From: Pseudomonas sp. Au-Pse12
Lineage (GTDB): Bacteria; Pseudomonadota; Gammaproteobacteria; Pseudomonadales; Pseudomonadaceae
Direction of reading: 5' to 3'
Length of the DNA: 64,000 bases
Assembly (NCBI RefSeq): GCF_021341665.1
Contig: NZ_JAJTTH010000005.1
Coordinates: 496,001 to 560,000, forward strand
Numbering within the stretch: the first letter of the stretch is position 1; every line of letters starts with the position of its first letter. The translations under genes and the position numbers were made by a program. The notes under the pieces were generated by a model that worked only from the letters and a program-made list of their open reading frames with translations, was not told where the DNA came from and ran no database searches. Below are positions 1 through 8,774 of the stretch, in pieces.

Positions 1-2462
1 GATGTCAAGGACCTCACTGCCGCCGAGGTAGTGCCCAGCCTGGCACCGGCAGAAGAGTTCTCCAAGGCCGGCGTTGATCGCCAGGCTTTTCTCAATGACC
101 TGCATTTCACCCCGATTCTCAATCCCGGCGGCAAAAGTGTGTTGCGGGTGACCTCGAGCCAGCCGCTGTCGGAGCCGATGGTCAAGTTCCTGGTGCAGGT
201 GATGTGGCCCAATGGCCGCCTGCTGCGCGATTACAGCGTGTTGCTGGACCCTTCGAAGTTCTCCCCGCAAGCCGCCGCCGCGGCGCAGACCGCGCCAGTC
301 AGTGGCCCGGCGGTGAATGCTCCGGTGACCCGTGCGAACAAGGTCGGCAAGCCTGAGCAATACACCACTTCGGCTCGCGACACCCTTTGGGAAATCGCCG
401 CGAAGAACCGTAACGGCGCCTCGATCCAGCAGACCATGCTGGCGATCCAGGCGTTGAACCCCGATGCCTTTATCGATGGCAACATCAACCGGCTCAAGAC
501 CGGCAAGGTGCTGCGCCTGCCCGATGTGGTGCAAAGCACCGCGCTGCCGCAGCCCAAGGCAATCGCTGAGGTCGCGGCGCAGAATGCCGCCTGGCGTCAG
601 GGGCGCCGCGCCGGAGCGCGTGCTCAGAAGCAGGTGGATGCGACCCGTCGTGCCGGTGCCGACAAGGCGCCCAAGCAGGTCAACAGCAAGGATAATCTGA
701 GCCTGGTTTCCGCCGAGAGCGGCAAGGCGCGTGGCAAGGGCGCAGCCGGTGACGCCAAGGCGCTGAACAACAAGCTGGCCGTGACTCAGGAGAGCCTCGA
801 CGCGACTCGTCGTGACAATGCCGAGCTCAAGGAGCGCATGGCAGACCTGCAGAGCCAGCTGGACAAGTTGCAGCGTCTTATCGAATTGAAGAACAACCAA
901 CTGGCCAAGATGCAGGCCGAGGGCAATGGGGCTGCAGCGCCCGCTGCTCAGCCGGCCCCGGCAATGCCGGCTGAGCTGGTGGTCAAGCCTGAGGTCGCGG
1001 CCCCGGTGGTGGCGCCAGTGGCTCCGGTCAGTGAGCCGGCTGCCAGCCCGGCAGCGGATGCTGGCGTCGCCAAGAGTGACGAAGATAAGTATTCCGATCT
1101 GCTGACCAACCCGATCCTGCTGGGCCTGGTGGGGGGCGGTGCGGTATTGGCCTCGTTGCTGCTGTTGCTGTTGTTGGCGCGCCGCCGCAAGGCCCAGCAG
1201 GAAGCGGAAAAACACCTGCGCATGGCACGGGCGCTGTCGGAGGAAAGTGATTTCGCCGAGGAAATGGACCTGCCGGAAAGCAGTTTCGAAGGCCTTGAGG
1301 TTCCTCCGCCAAGCGTCAAGCTCGCTCCAGCTCCAGCTCCAGCTCCAGCTCCAGCTCCAGCTCCAGCTCCGGAGCCGGTAGTGGTGACCCCTGTTCCGGC
1401 GGCGCCGGTCGAGCGCGCTACCGACGTCCTGGGGCAGGCCCAGAACCACATCGATGCCGGTCGGCTGAACCAGGCCGCGGCCATCCTTGAGGAAGCCGTC
1501 AAGCTGGAGCCTCAGCGCAGTGATCTGCGTCTGAAGTTGATGGAGGTCTACGCGCATCAGGGTGATCGCAGCGCCTTTGTCGCCCAGGAGCGGCAGCTGG
1601 TGGCCAATGGTGATAACCATGCCCAGGTCGAACAACTGAAGAGCCGGTTTCCGGCAATGGTCGCGGTAGCGGCGGCCGCTGGCCTGGCCGCTGCGGCAGT
1701 GGCCGCCGAGCTGGACGCCGAGTATGTCAAGGAGTTGCTGCAAGACGAGCCGCAAGCGCCTGAGCCGGCTGCTCCGGTGGAAGGTCTGGATGCGGATTTC
1801 GACCTGAGCCTGGATGATCTGGAAGCGGCTTCGCCGGCAGTGCTCAGCCCAGAGCCTGAAGCCGAGCTGGAAGACTTCCCGCTGGATGACGACCTGAGTT
1901 TTGGCTCGGTACTCGAGCAGCAGATCGCTCCCGAGGAAAACCTGGATGACCTGGGTGACTTCGATCTGGACCTGGGGGCCGACCTGCCTGCCGCGACGGC
2001 AAGTGATGACGACTTCTTGCTGAGCCTGGATGACGACCTCAAGGACCTGCCTGCAGGTGATGTGCCTACCGTCACCGAAGCGACCCTGGATGACCTGGAC
2101 TTGTCGGCAGACTTCGACCTGTCCCTGGCTGATGAGCTGGACGCTGGTACAGCGTCCAAGGACGCCTTCACTTCCGAGCTGGATGATGTCATGCTGAGCT
2201 GGACCGCCTGGCCCAGAGCCTGGATCAGCCAGAGCCGGCGGTGCCCAGCTTTACCGCTGAAGATGCCGCTGCGGCGCCTGATGAAGCGGACTTCGATTTC
2301 CTTTCTGGCAGCGATGAAGTGGCCACCAAGCTCGATCTGGCCCAGGCCTATATCGACATGGGGGACAACGACGGTGCGCGGGATATCCTCGGTGAGGTGT
2401 TGAGCGAAGGCAGTGAAGGGCAGAAGAGCGAAGCCCAGGAGATGCTGGCGCGACTGGCCTGA
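1..2462 (+). CDS. fimV: FimV/HubP family peptidoglycan-binding polar hub protein, 5' partial, with an apparent frameshift
   Basis: Inner-membrane hub protein needed for type IV pilus function, twitching and polar organisation. The reading frame is open from base 1, so the N-terminus lies outside the window. Visible in order: the FimV N-terminal region, a LysM domain (about nt 355-525), a coiled coil (about 765-920), one membrane helix (about 1108-1185), an Ala-Pro linker coded by a hexanucleotide repeat, a TPR segment (about 1405-1640), a very acidic Asp/Leu-rich cytoplasmic region, and the conserved C-terminal FimV motif (TKLDLAQAYIDMGD, about 2326-2370). The frame of the body and the frame of the C-terminal motif differ by one. 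Restoring one G after base 2190 gives a continuous DDVDAELDRLAQSL reading, so this is a one-base deletion or a sequencing error. Identity is firm; whether the protein is intact is not. Confidence 0.9.
1324..1371 (+). repeat. GCTCCA hexanucleotide tandem repeat in fimV
   Basis: Seven perfect GCTCCA units (1324-1365) and one imperfect unit encode an (Ala-Pro)n linker between the membrane helix and the TPR region of FimV. Slippage by whole units would change linker length without shifting the frame. Confidence 0.9.
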
Positions 2463-2484
2463 TGCAACTCGACGCTTGAACAGG

Positions 2485-2512
2485 ACGGCAGCCGATGAGG
2501 CTGCCGTTTTTG
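2485..2512 (+). terminator. Rho-independent terminator after fimV
   Basis: A perfect 9-bp stem (ACGGCAGCC / GGCTGCCGT) with a 5-nt GATGA loop is followed by a T-run, 22 bases after the fimV stop. Confidence 0.85.
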
Positions 2513-2534
2513 TTATTGGCGGTTCAATCGTGGA

Positions 2535-3194
2535 TCAGGCCAGCAGGTCTTCGTAAAAGGCACCGAAGGGGCGGGTAGGGTGGGCAATCTGGATCTCCAG
2601 GATCCACAGGCCGACTTGCGGGCAAGCGGCAAAGTCTCCCAGGTCCCCGGCGCGGTAGATGGCATGGGGAAAGTCGCTGACCCGATGCCCCTTGATGTCC
2701 AGGTTGAGCACCCAGCCCATGGTGCGGGCCTGTTCCTGGGCGTACCGATACAGTTCGGGCCCGGCCACCTGATGGTTTTTCCAGTGGTCGTGGACCTGGT
2801 TGAACAGGCTTTTCGCCGCGGCGGCGCAGGCGTGCATTTCAGCGTCGTCGCCGACCACGAATGTCGCTCCGCAATCGCCTTCGTGGCGATCCCAGACAAC
2901 GCCCAGGTCGATGAAGAACAGGTCATGTTCCCCCAGCAGCGGATCGCCATCGGAGCGTTGCTTGAAGGTTTTCAAGGTGTTGGCGCCAAAGCGAATCAGC
3001 AATGGATGCCAGATACGCTCCATGCCCATTTCCCGCAGGACTTCCAGGCCCATTTCCCTGGCGGTGGATTCCTGCATGCCGGGTTGGATCTGCCGGGCCA
3101 TGTGCGCGATGGCCTCCCAAGTCATGCGTTTGGCGTGGAGCATGCCTTCCAGGCTGTAAGCCAGGCCTACGGCCTCTTTGTGGGTTGCGATCAT
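2535..3194 (-). CDS. M24 family metallopeptidase (Xaa-Pro peptidase-like)
   Basis: 219-residue protein with the pita-bread M24 catalytic core (methionyl aminopeptidase / Xaa-Pro dipeptidase superfamily) and no long N-terminal domain. The five expected metal ligands can be followed: Asp in FFIDLG, Asp in EGDCGATF, His in IKGHRVSD, Glu in WILEIQI and a last Glu in AFYEDLL. It is therefore probably an active dinuclear metalloenzyme. No signal peptide is seen, so it should be cytoplasmic. It is convergent with fimV and divergent from truA. The substrate cannot be inferred. Confidence 0.85.
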   Translation of the reverse strand: MIATHKEAVGLAYSLEGMLHAKRMTWEAIAHMARQIQPGMQESTAREMGLEVLREMGMERIWHPLLIRFGANTLKTFKQRSDGDPLLGEHDLFFIDLGVVWDRHEGDCGATFVVGDDAEMHACAAAAKSLFNQVHDHWKNHQVAGPELYRYAQEQARTMGWVLNLDIKGHRVSDFPHAIYRAGDLGDFAACPQVGLWILEIQIAHPTRPFGAFYEDLLA

Positions 3195-3354
3195 TCATCG
3201 GTTCTCGATCGGGGTGTCTGTGTTGTTTTCCGCTGTATAAAAATCTATATAGCGTTTGCCCTGGGGGTGATGCAATCGCCCGGCGGATTGGCCACCTGAA
3301 TGCTTGATCTGCAAACAAAGCCCGACAGCGCGTGGCGTCTGTTGCCTGCGGCCC

Positions 3355-3360
3355 TATAAT
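3355..3360 (+). promoter_or_regulatory. Probable -10 element upstream of truA
   Basis: A consensus TATAAT lies about 36 bases before the preferred truA start. No convincing -35 hexamer is seen 16-18 bases upstream, so only the -10 is reported. Confidence 0.45.
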
Positions 3361-3395
3361 GAGCGCCTTTGCGCATATCAGCAGGCTGTAAGTTC

Positions 3396-4250
3396 TTGGC
3401 AAATATAGATAACCCGGCCGCCGAAATGGCGGCCGAAGGCTTTTCCCGAATCGCACTGGGTGTTGAATACAAGGGCTCGCGCTATCGCGGCTGGCAGCGT
3501 CAGGCGTCCGGTGTGCCGAGTGTCCAGGAAACCCTGGAGAAGGCTCTGTCCCGGGTGGCGGACTCTCCAGTGGTGGTTTCCTGCGCGGGGCGTACGGATG
3601 CCGGGGTGCATGCCTGCGGGCAGGTGGTGCATTTCGATACGCAGGCCGTGCGCTCGATGAAGGCCTGGGTCATGGGCGCCAATATCAATTTGCCCCATGA
3701 CATCAGCGTCAGTTGGGCCAAGGAAATGCCGGCGCATTTTCATGCGCGTTTCAAGGCGGTTGCCCGGCGTTACCGTTATGTGATCTACAACGATCAGATT
3801 CGTCCGGCCCACCTCAACGAAGAAATCACCTGGAATCACCGCCCTCTGGATATCGAGCGCATGGCCCAGGCCGCCGCGTTTCTGTTGGGTACCCATGATT
3901 TCAGCGCGTTTCGCGCCGGTCAGTGCCAGGCCAAGTCGCCGATCAAGGAGATCCATCACCTGCGGGTTACCCGGCACGGCAAGATGATCGTCCTGGATAT
4001 TCGTGCCAGCGCCTTTCTCCATCACATGGTGCGCAACATCGCCGGGGTGCTGATGACCATCGGTGCCGGCGAGCGCCCTGTGGAATGGGCGCGGGAAGTG
4101 CTGGAAAGTCGGGTCCGGCGCTCTGGCGGCGTCACCGCTCATCCTTTTGGGCTGTATCTGGTGCAGGTCGAATACAAGGATGAGTTCCAGTTGCCCGAGC
4201 GATACATCGGGCCACATTTCCTCAGCGGATTCTCGGAACTTGACGGCTGA
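3396..4250 (+). CDS. truA: tRNA pseudouridine(38-40) synthase TruA
   Basis: Isomerises uridines 38-40 in the anticodon arm of many tRNAs. The catalytic Asp is in GRTDAGVHACGQ, and the family motifs HFHARFKAVARRYRY and FLHHMVRNIAG are present. The start is uncertain: TTG at 3396 follows an AGG about 10 bases upstream, ATG at 3426 gives a shorter form (MAAEGFSRIAL) without a clear ribosome site, and the frame is open back to a TTG at 3369. It sits upstream of trpF, as in other pseudomonads. Confidence 0.93.
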   Translation: MANIDNPAAEMAAEGFSRIALGVEYKGSRYRGWQRQASGVPSVQETLEKALSRVADSPVVVSCAGRTDAGVHACGQVVHFDTQAVRSMKAWVMGANINLPHDISVSWAKEMPAHFHARFKAVARRYRYVIYNDQIRPAHLNEEITWNHRPLDIERMAQAAAFLLGTHDFSAFRAGQCQAKSPIKEIHHLRVTRHGKMIVLDIRASAFLHHMVRNIAGVLMTIGAGERPVEWAREVLESRVRRSGGVTAHPFGLYLVQVEYKDEFQLPERYIGPHFLSGFSELDG

Positions 4251-4311
4251 CGCCCGGAAAAGCATTTGCTACCATCCGGAACTTTCCGGATTTGCCCCTG
4301 AGGTTCATGAC

Positions 4312-4944
4312 ATGCCAGCTGTTCGCAGCAAGATCTGCGGGATTACCCGCATAGAAGATGCGTTGGCGGCAGTGGCGGCGGGGGCTGATGCCATAGGTCT
4401 GGTGTTCTACGCCAAGAGCCCGCGGGCGGTGAATGTGCAGCAGGCGCGGGCAATCATTGCGGCCTTGCCGCCGTTCGTGACCACGGTCGGGTTGTTCGTC
4501 AATGCCAGCCGCTGTGAGCTGGGGGAAATCCTCGATGCGGTGCCGCTGGACCTGCTGCAGTTCCACGGCGATGAGTCGGCGGCCGATTGCGAAGGCTATC
4601 ACCGTCCCTATATCAAAGCGTTGCGGGTCAAGGCTGGAGACGACATCGCGGCGGCCTGCCTGGCCTATCCACGGGCCAGCGGCATCTTGCTGGATACCTA
4701 TGTCGAAGGCGTGCCGGGCGGAACTGGCGAGGCCTTCGACTGGTCCCTGGTTCCTCAGGAACTGAGCAAACCGGTGATTCTCGCCGGTGGCCTGACTCCG
4801 CAGAATGTCGCGGCAGCCATCGCCCGGGTGCGTCCTTATGCGGTGGATGTCAGTGGCGGTGTGGAGCAGGACAAAGGCATCAAGGATCCGGCAAAGATTC
4901 ACGCATTTATGCAAGCGGTGCGTCGCAGCAACGAGTCGATGTGA
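4312..4944 (+). CDS. trpF: Phosphoribosylanthranilate isomerase (TrpF)
   Basis: Third step of tryptophan biosynthesis: Amadori rearrangement of N-(5-phosphoribosyl)anthranilate. The 210-residue TIM barrel opens with KICGITR, which carries the catalytic Cys, and has LLQFHGDE, the catalytic-Asp motif GILLDTYV and the phosphate-binding LAGGLTPQNV and VDVSGGVE. ATG 4312 is chosen because the frame continues upstream only over the end of truA. It is separate from the other trp genes and lies next to accD, the usual Pseudomonas arrangement. Confidence 0.96.
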   Translation: MPAVRSKICGITRIEDALAAVAAGADAIGLVFYAKSPRAVNVQQARAIIAALPPFVTTVGLFVNASRCELGEILDAVPLDLLQFHGDESAADCEGYHRPYIKALRVKAGDDIAAACLAYPRASGILLDTYVEGVPGGTGEAFDWSLVPQELSKPVILAGGLTPQNVAAAIARVRPYAVDVSGGVEQDKGIKDPAKIHAFMQAVRRSNESM

Positions 4945-5203
4945 CGGCTGGCAGTCTGCCGCCGTCCATAACACCACTGTACAAAACAGGCAGGCGCCGC
5001 CTTCAGGCGGGGTCGAAATCGAGTGGCAACCGCTCTGGTGCGGGTTGCCGGGATGGCTGAGGAGCGGTTCGTTGCAGGCAGGTCGAGCCCGGTGCTGACC
5101 GCGGTAGCGAATTGATCATCGCCGCACACATGAATTTAGCTCAAGGGCATACGCGGGGCTGTGAACCAGAGTGTTCGGGCCGCCGGTACTGGAGAAAGAA
5201 AGC

Positions 5204-6124
5204 ATGAGCAACTGGTTAGTAGACAAACTGATCCCTTCGATCATGCGTTCCGAGGTGAAGAAAAGCTCGGTGCCTGAAGGTCTTTGGCACAAGTGCCCGT
5301 CCTGCGAGGCGGTGCTCTATCGTCCGGAGCTGGAAAAGACCCTGGATGTTTGCCCCAAGTGCAACCACCACATGCGCATTGGCGCACGTGCCCGTATCGA
5401 TATCTTCCTTGACGCCGAAGGCCGTGCCGAACTGGGCGCCGACCTGGAGCCCGTGGACCGTCTGAAGTTCCGCGATGGCAAGAAGTACAAGGACCGCCTG
5501 AGCGCGGCGCAGAAGCAGACTGGCGAGAAAGATGCGCTGATTTCCATGAGCGGCACCCTGCTGGGCATGCCGGTGGTGGTTTCGGCTTTCGAGTTCTCCT
5601 TCATGGGCGGCTCCATGGGGGCCATCGTTGGTGAGCGTTTCGTGCGTGCCGCCAACTACGCCCTGGAAAACCGCTGCCCAATGATCTGCTTCTCCGCCTC
5701 TGGCGGTGCGCGGATGCAGGAAGCCCTGATCTCCCTGATGCAGATGGCCAAGACTTCCGCAGTGCTGGCGCGTTTGCGTGAAGAGGGCATTCCATTCGTC
5801 TCCGTGCTGACCGACCCGGTCTACGGTGGTGTTTCCGCCAGCCTGGCGATGCTGGGCGATGTGATCGTCGCCGAGCCTAAAGCTCTGGTGGGCTTCGCCG
5901 GTCCTCGAGTGATCGAGCAGACCGTGCGTGAAAAACTGCCAGAAGGTTTCCAGCGCAGTGAGTTTCTGCTGGAACACGGCGCGATCGACATGATCATTTC
6001 TCGCCAGGAATTGCGTCCGCGCCTGGGTAACCTGCTGGCTCAGTTGATGGGGCTGCCGACGCCGGAATTCGTCGAGGCTCCGGTGGAGCCGATCGTGGTG
6101 CCGCCGGCTCCAGCCAGCCTATGA
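5204..6124 (+). CDS. accD: Acetyl-CoA carboxylase carboxyltransferase subunit beta
   Basis: Beta subunit of the carboxyltransferase that moves CO2 from biotin carboxyl carrier protein to acetyl-CoA, giving malonyl-CoA for fatty acid synthesis. The 306-residue protein starts MSNWLVDKLIPSI after a good GGAGAAAGAA ribosome site and has the four-Cys zinc ribbon (CPSC near residue 29, CPKC about 20 residues later), then the crotonase-fold core with FSASGGARMQEA and DPVYGGVSAS. Its stop overlaps the folC start by four bases (ATGA), so the two are probably translationally coupled. Confidence 0.97.
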   Translation: MSNWLVDKLIPSIMRSEVKKSSVPEGLWHKCPSCEAVLYRPELEKTLDVCPKCNHHMRIGARARIDIFLDAEGRAELGADLEPVDRLKFRDGKKYKDRLSAAQKQTGEKDALISMSGTLLGMPVVVSAFEFSFMGGSMGAIVGERFVRAANYALENRCPMICFSASGGARMQEALISLMQMAKTSAVLARLREEGIPFVSVLTDPVYGGVSASLAMLGDVIVAEPKALVGFAGPRVIEQTVREKLPEGFQRSEFLLEHGAIDMIISRQELRPRLGNLLAQLMGLPTPEFVEAPVEPIVVPPAPASL

Positions 6125-7428
6125 CCCAGCGTACCCTTGGCGAATGGCTCGCCTACCTTGAGCAGTTGCATCCGTCGGCCATCGACATGGGCCTGGCGCG
6201 CTCGCAGCAGGTAGCGTCCCGGATGGGGCTGGGCAAGCCGGCGCCTCGGGTGATCACGGTTACCGGGACCAACGGCAAGGGCTCTACCTGTGCCTTTGTC
6301 GCTTCCCTGTTGCGGGCTCAGGGCCTGCAAGTGGGGGTTTACAGCTCGCCGCACCTGCTGCGCTACAACGAGCGGGTGCAAGTCAATGGCGTCGAAGCCA
6401 CTGACCAGCAACTGTGCGAAGCCTTTGCTGCGGTGGAGGCGGGGCGCGGTGAGATTTCCCTGACCTATTTCGAGATGGGCACCCTGGCGGCCTTCTGGCT
6501 GTTTCAGCAAGCGGCTCTGGACGCTGTGGTCCTGGAAGTCGGTCTGGGTGGACGCCTGGATACGGTCAATCTGGTGGATGCCGACCTGGCGCTGGTGACC
6601 AGCATCGGTGTCGATCATGTCGAGTACCTTGGCGACTCCCGTGAGTCCGTGGCCTTCGAAAAGGCCGGGATCTTCCGACCCGGCGCGCCGGCGTTGTGTG
6701 GCGACCTGAACCCACCGCAACCGCTGCTGGACAAGGCGCGGGAGCTGGGTTGCCCGTTTTTCCTGCGGGGGCGGGATTTTGACCTGGGAATCACTGAGCA
6801 GTATTGGCAGTGGCGCGGCCTGGATGCCCAGGGCAATCAGGTCGAGTTGAGCGATCTGCCGCTGCTTGATCTGCCCATGGAAAATGCTGCGCTGGCTTTG
6901 CAGGCTTATTTGCTCCTGGGGCTGCCCTGGCAGTCTGGGCAGATTAGCGCAGCCTTGCAGCAGACACGGGTTACCGGGCGCCTGGATCGTCGGCAAATCG
7001 ACTGGCAGGGCAAACGCCTGAACCTGTTGCTGGACGTGGGGCACAATCCTCATGCCGCGCAGTACCTGGCCGAGCGTCTGGCGCGCCGTCCGGTGGCAGG
7101 TAAGCGCCTGGCGGTATTCGGGTTGCTGGCGGACAAGGATCTGGAGGGCGTGGTTGCTTGTCTGCAGGGCGCCGTCCGGCACTGGGCCGTAGCGCCTCTG
7201 GATACGCCGCGAGCGCGTCCGGTGGAGGACCTGCAGTGTGCTCTGGAGAACCTTGGGGCAGTCGTGGCGTCCTATTCCAGTGTGGCTGCGGCGCTGGAAG
7301 CACAATGCGCGCAAGCCACCGCCGATGACGAAATTCTGCTGTTCGGGTCTTTTTATTGTGTTGCCGAGGCGCTTGAGTGGCTCGCCCGGCGCTCCACGGA
7401 GGAAGCTGCACATGGCAATGCTGGATAA
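6121..7428 (+). CDS. folC: Bifunctional tetrahydrofolate synthase / dihydrofolate synthase FolC
   Basis: Adds glutamate to dihydropteroate and to folates in the cytoplasm, using ATP. The 435-residue Mur-ligase-type protein has the P-loop TGTNGKGST, SSPHLLRYNERV, the EVGLGGRLDTVN segment and the C-terminal-domain LLDVGHNPHAA. It overlaps accD by four bases upstream and the SPOR gene by 17 bases downstream. accD-folC-SPOR gene-cvpA-purF is a conserved order in gammaproteobacteria. Confidence 0.97.
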   Translation: MTQRTLGEWLAYLEQLHPSAIDMGLARSQQVASRMGLGKPAPRVITVTGTNGKGSTCAFVASLLRAQGLQVGVYSSPHLLRYNERVQVNGVEATDQQLCEAFAAVEAGRGEISLTYFEMGTLAAFWLFQQAALDAVVLEVGLGGRLDTVNLVDADLALVTSIGVDHVEYLGDSRESVAFEKAGIFRPGAPALCGDLNPPQPLLDKARELGCPFFLRGRDFDLGITEQYWQWRGLDAQGNQVELSDLPLLDLPMENAALALQAYLLLGLPWQSGQISAALQQTRVTGRLDRRQIDWQGKRLNLLLDVGHNPHAAQYLAERLARRPVAGKRLAVFGLLADKDLEGVVACLQGAVRHWAVAPLDTPRARPVEDLQCALENLGAVVASYSSVAAALEAQCAQATADDEILLFGSFYCVAEALEWLARRSTEEAAHGNAG

Positions 7429-8077
7429 CGTCTACAAGCAGCGAATGGTCGGAGCACTGGTGTTGGTGGCCTTGGCGGTGATCTTCCTGCCGATGCTGTT
7501 TTCGCGTGAGGATGAGCAGCGCCATGTAACGGTTGATGTGCCTGCCGCGCCGCAAGTGTCCGCCATGCCTCAGGTTCAGGTTGAGCCGGTGGTGGTGCCC
7601 GAGCCTCAGGCATTGCCTGAAGGTTCCGTGCCGGCCGATGAGCCTGTGGTGCAACAGGCTGCCCCGTCGACGCCGATTGCGCCAAGCACCCCGGTGGTGA
7701 CGCCTGCGCCTGCACCTGCTCCGGCAGTAGCAGCCAAGCCGACACCCAAGCCTGCGCCAACGCCGATTCCGGTGCCGCCGCAGCCGGTGGTCAGCGCCAA
7801 GCCTGACACGGCCCCGAGCCGGGTCGATGCCAATGGCCTGTCCATCAGTTGGTCGGTGCAGTTGGCCAGCCTGTCGAGCCGTGAAGGCGCGGAAAACCTG
7901 CAGAAAACCCTGCGCAGTCAGGGTTATAACGCATATATCCGTTCCGCTGACGGCAAGAACCGGGTGTTTGTCGGGCCGCTGATCGAGCGGGCCGAGGCCG
8001 ATCGTCTGCGTGACGTGCTAGGGCGTCAGCACAATCTCAAGGGCTTTGTGGTGCGTTTCCAGCCTGAGCGCGGTTAA
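7412..8077 (+). CDS. SPOR domain-containing cell-division protein (DedD-like)
   Basis: 221-residue bitopic membrane protein: short cytoplasmic N-terminus, one helix (about residues 12-29, GALVLVALAVIFLPMLF), a long Pro/Ala/Val-rich periplasmic linker, and a C-terminal SPOR domain (about 147-218) that binds denuded septal peptidoglycan. ATG 7412 follows a GGAGG and overlaps the end of folC. The position between folC and cvpA matches dedD of enterobacteria. The overall design supports DedD, although sequence identity cannot be measured here. Confidence 0.9.
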   Translation: MAMLDNVYKQRMVGALVLVALAVIFLPMLFSREDEQRHVTVDVPAAPQVSAMPQVQVEPVVVPEPQALPEGSVPADEPVVQQAAPSTPIAPSTPVVTPAPAPAPAVAAKPTPKPAPTPIPVPPQPVVSAKPDTAPSRVDANGLSISWSVQLASLSSREGAENLQKTLRSQGYNAYIRSADGKNRVFVGPLIERAEADRLRDVLGRQHNLKGFVVRFQPERG

Positions 8078-8116
8078 GGCTATCCGCTTGATTTTAAAAG
8101 CACAGTGAATCGCAGC

Positions 8117-8145
8117 TTACCGACAGCCAAGCGCTCTGTTAAAAT
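8117..8145 (+). promoter_or_regulatory. Probable sigma-70 promoter for cvpA-purF
   Basis: TTACCG (8117-8122) and TAAAAT (8140-8145) are separated by 17 bases, about 30 bases before the cvpA GTG. Confidence 0.5.
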
Positions 8146-8175
8146 GCGCCGCCTTATCCGTCTGTAGGCTGCACT

Positions 8176-8733
8176 GTGCCATTTACCTGGGTTGACTGGG
8201 CGATCGTTGCAATAATCGCCATCTCCGCTTTGATCAGCTTGAGCCGCGGTTTCGTCAAAGAAGCCTTGTCGTTGCTTACCTGGATCATCGCAGGAGTTGT
8301 TGCCTGGATGTTTGGTGGCTCACTGTCCGAGTACCTCGGCGGTTATATCGAAACTCCCTCGGCTCGCGTGATCGCGGGCTGCGCAATCATGTTTGTCGCC
8401 ACCTTGCTGGTGGGCGCAATGGTCAACTATCTCATCGGCGAATTGATTCGTGTCACCGGCCTCTCCGGGACCGATCGATTCCTCGGCATGGCTTTCGGCG
8501 CGGCGCGTGGCGCGTTGCTGGTGGTCGTGGCGGTCGGGCTCTTGAGCCTGGGGCCGGTACAGCAGGATTCCTGGTGGCAACAGTCGCGGCTGGTGCCACA
8601 ATTTCTATTGGTTGCAGACTGGTCCAAGAACCTCATCCTGGGGTGGAGCAGTCAGTGGCTGGCCAGCGGTATCAGCGTACCCGCTGAAATACCGTTCAAG
8701 GAGCACCTCTTACCGGCCAAAACGCCTCAGTAA
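8176..8733 (+). CDS. cvpA: CvpA family membrane protein
   Basis: 185-residue inner-membrane protein with four hydrophobic helices (about residues 6-24, 32-50, 64-87 and 103-123), required for colicin V production in E. coli and linked to envelope integrity. It starts with GTG (8176) and reads MPFTWVDWAIVAII. It lies just before purF, as in E. coli, probably in the same transcript. Confidence 0.94.
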   Translation: MPFTWVDWAIVAIIAISALISLSRGFVKEALSLLTWIIAGVVAWMFGGSLSEYLGGYIETPSARVIAGCAIMFVATLLVGAMVNYLIGELIRVTGLSGTDRFLGMAFGAARGALLVVVAVGLLSLGPVQQDSWWQQSRLVPQFLLVADWSKNLILGWSSQWLASGISVPAEIPFKEHLLPAKTPQ

Positions 8734-8774
8734 GATGGGTTCAGTTCAGTTTCATTAAGTAGGGGTTGCGTCGC

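Noticed and set aside
1324..1371. Possible CRISPR-like array
   Set aside because: The repeat is a contiguous hexanucleotide without spacers and codes an Ala-Pro linker. No CRISPR array or cas gene was seen anywhere in the window.
6040..7413. 457-residue minus-strand frame over folC
   Set aside because: Mirror frame of folC with no ribosome site or motifs.
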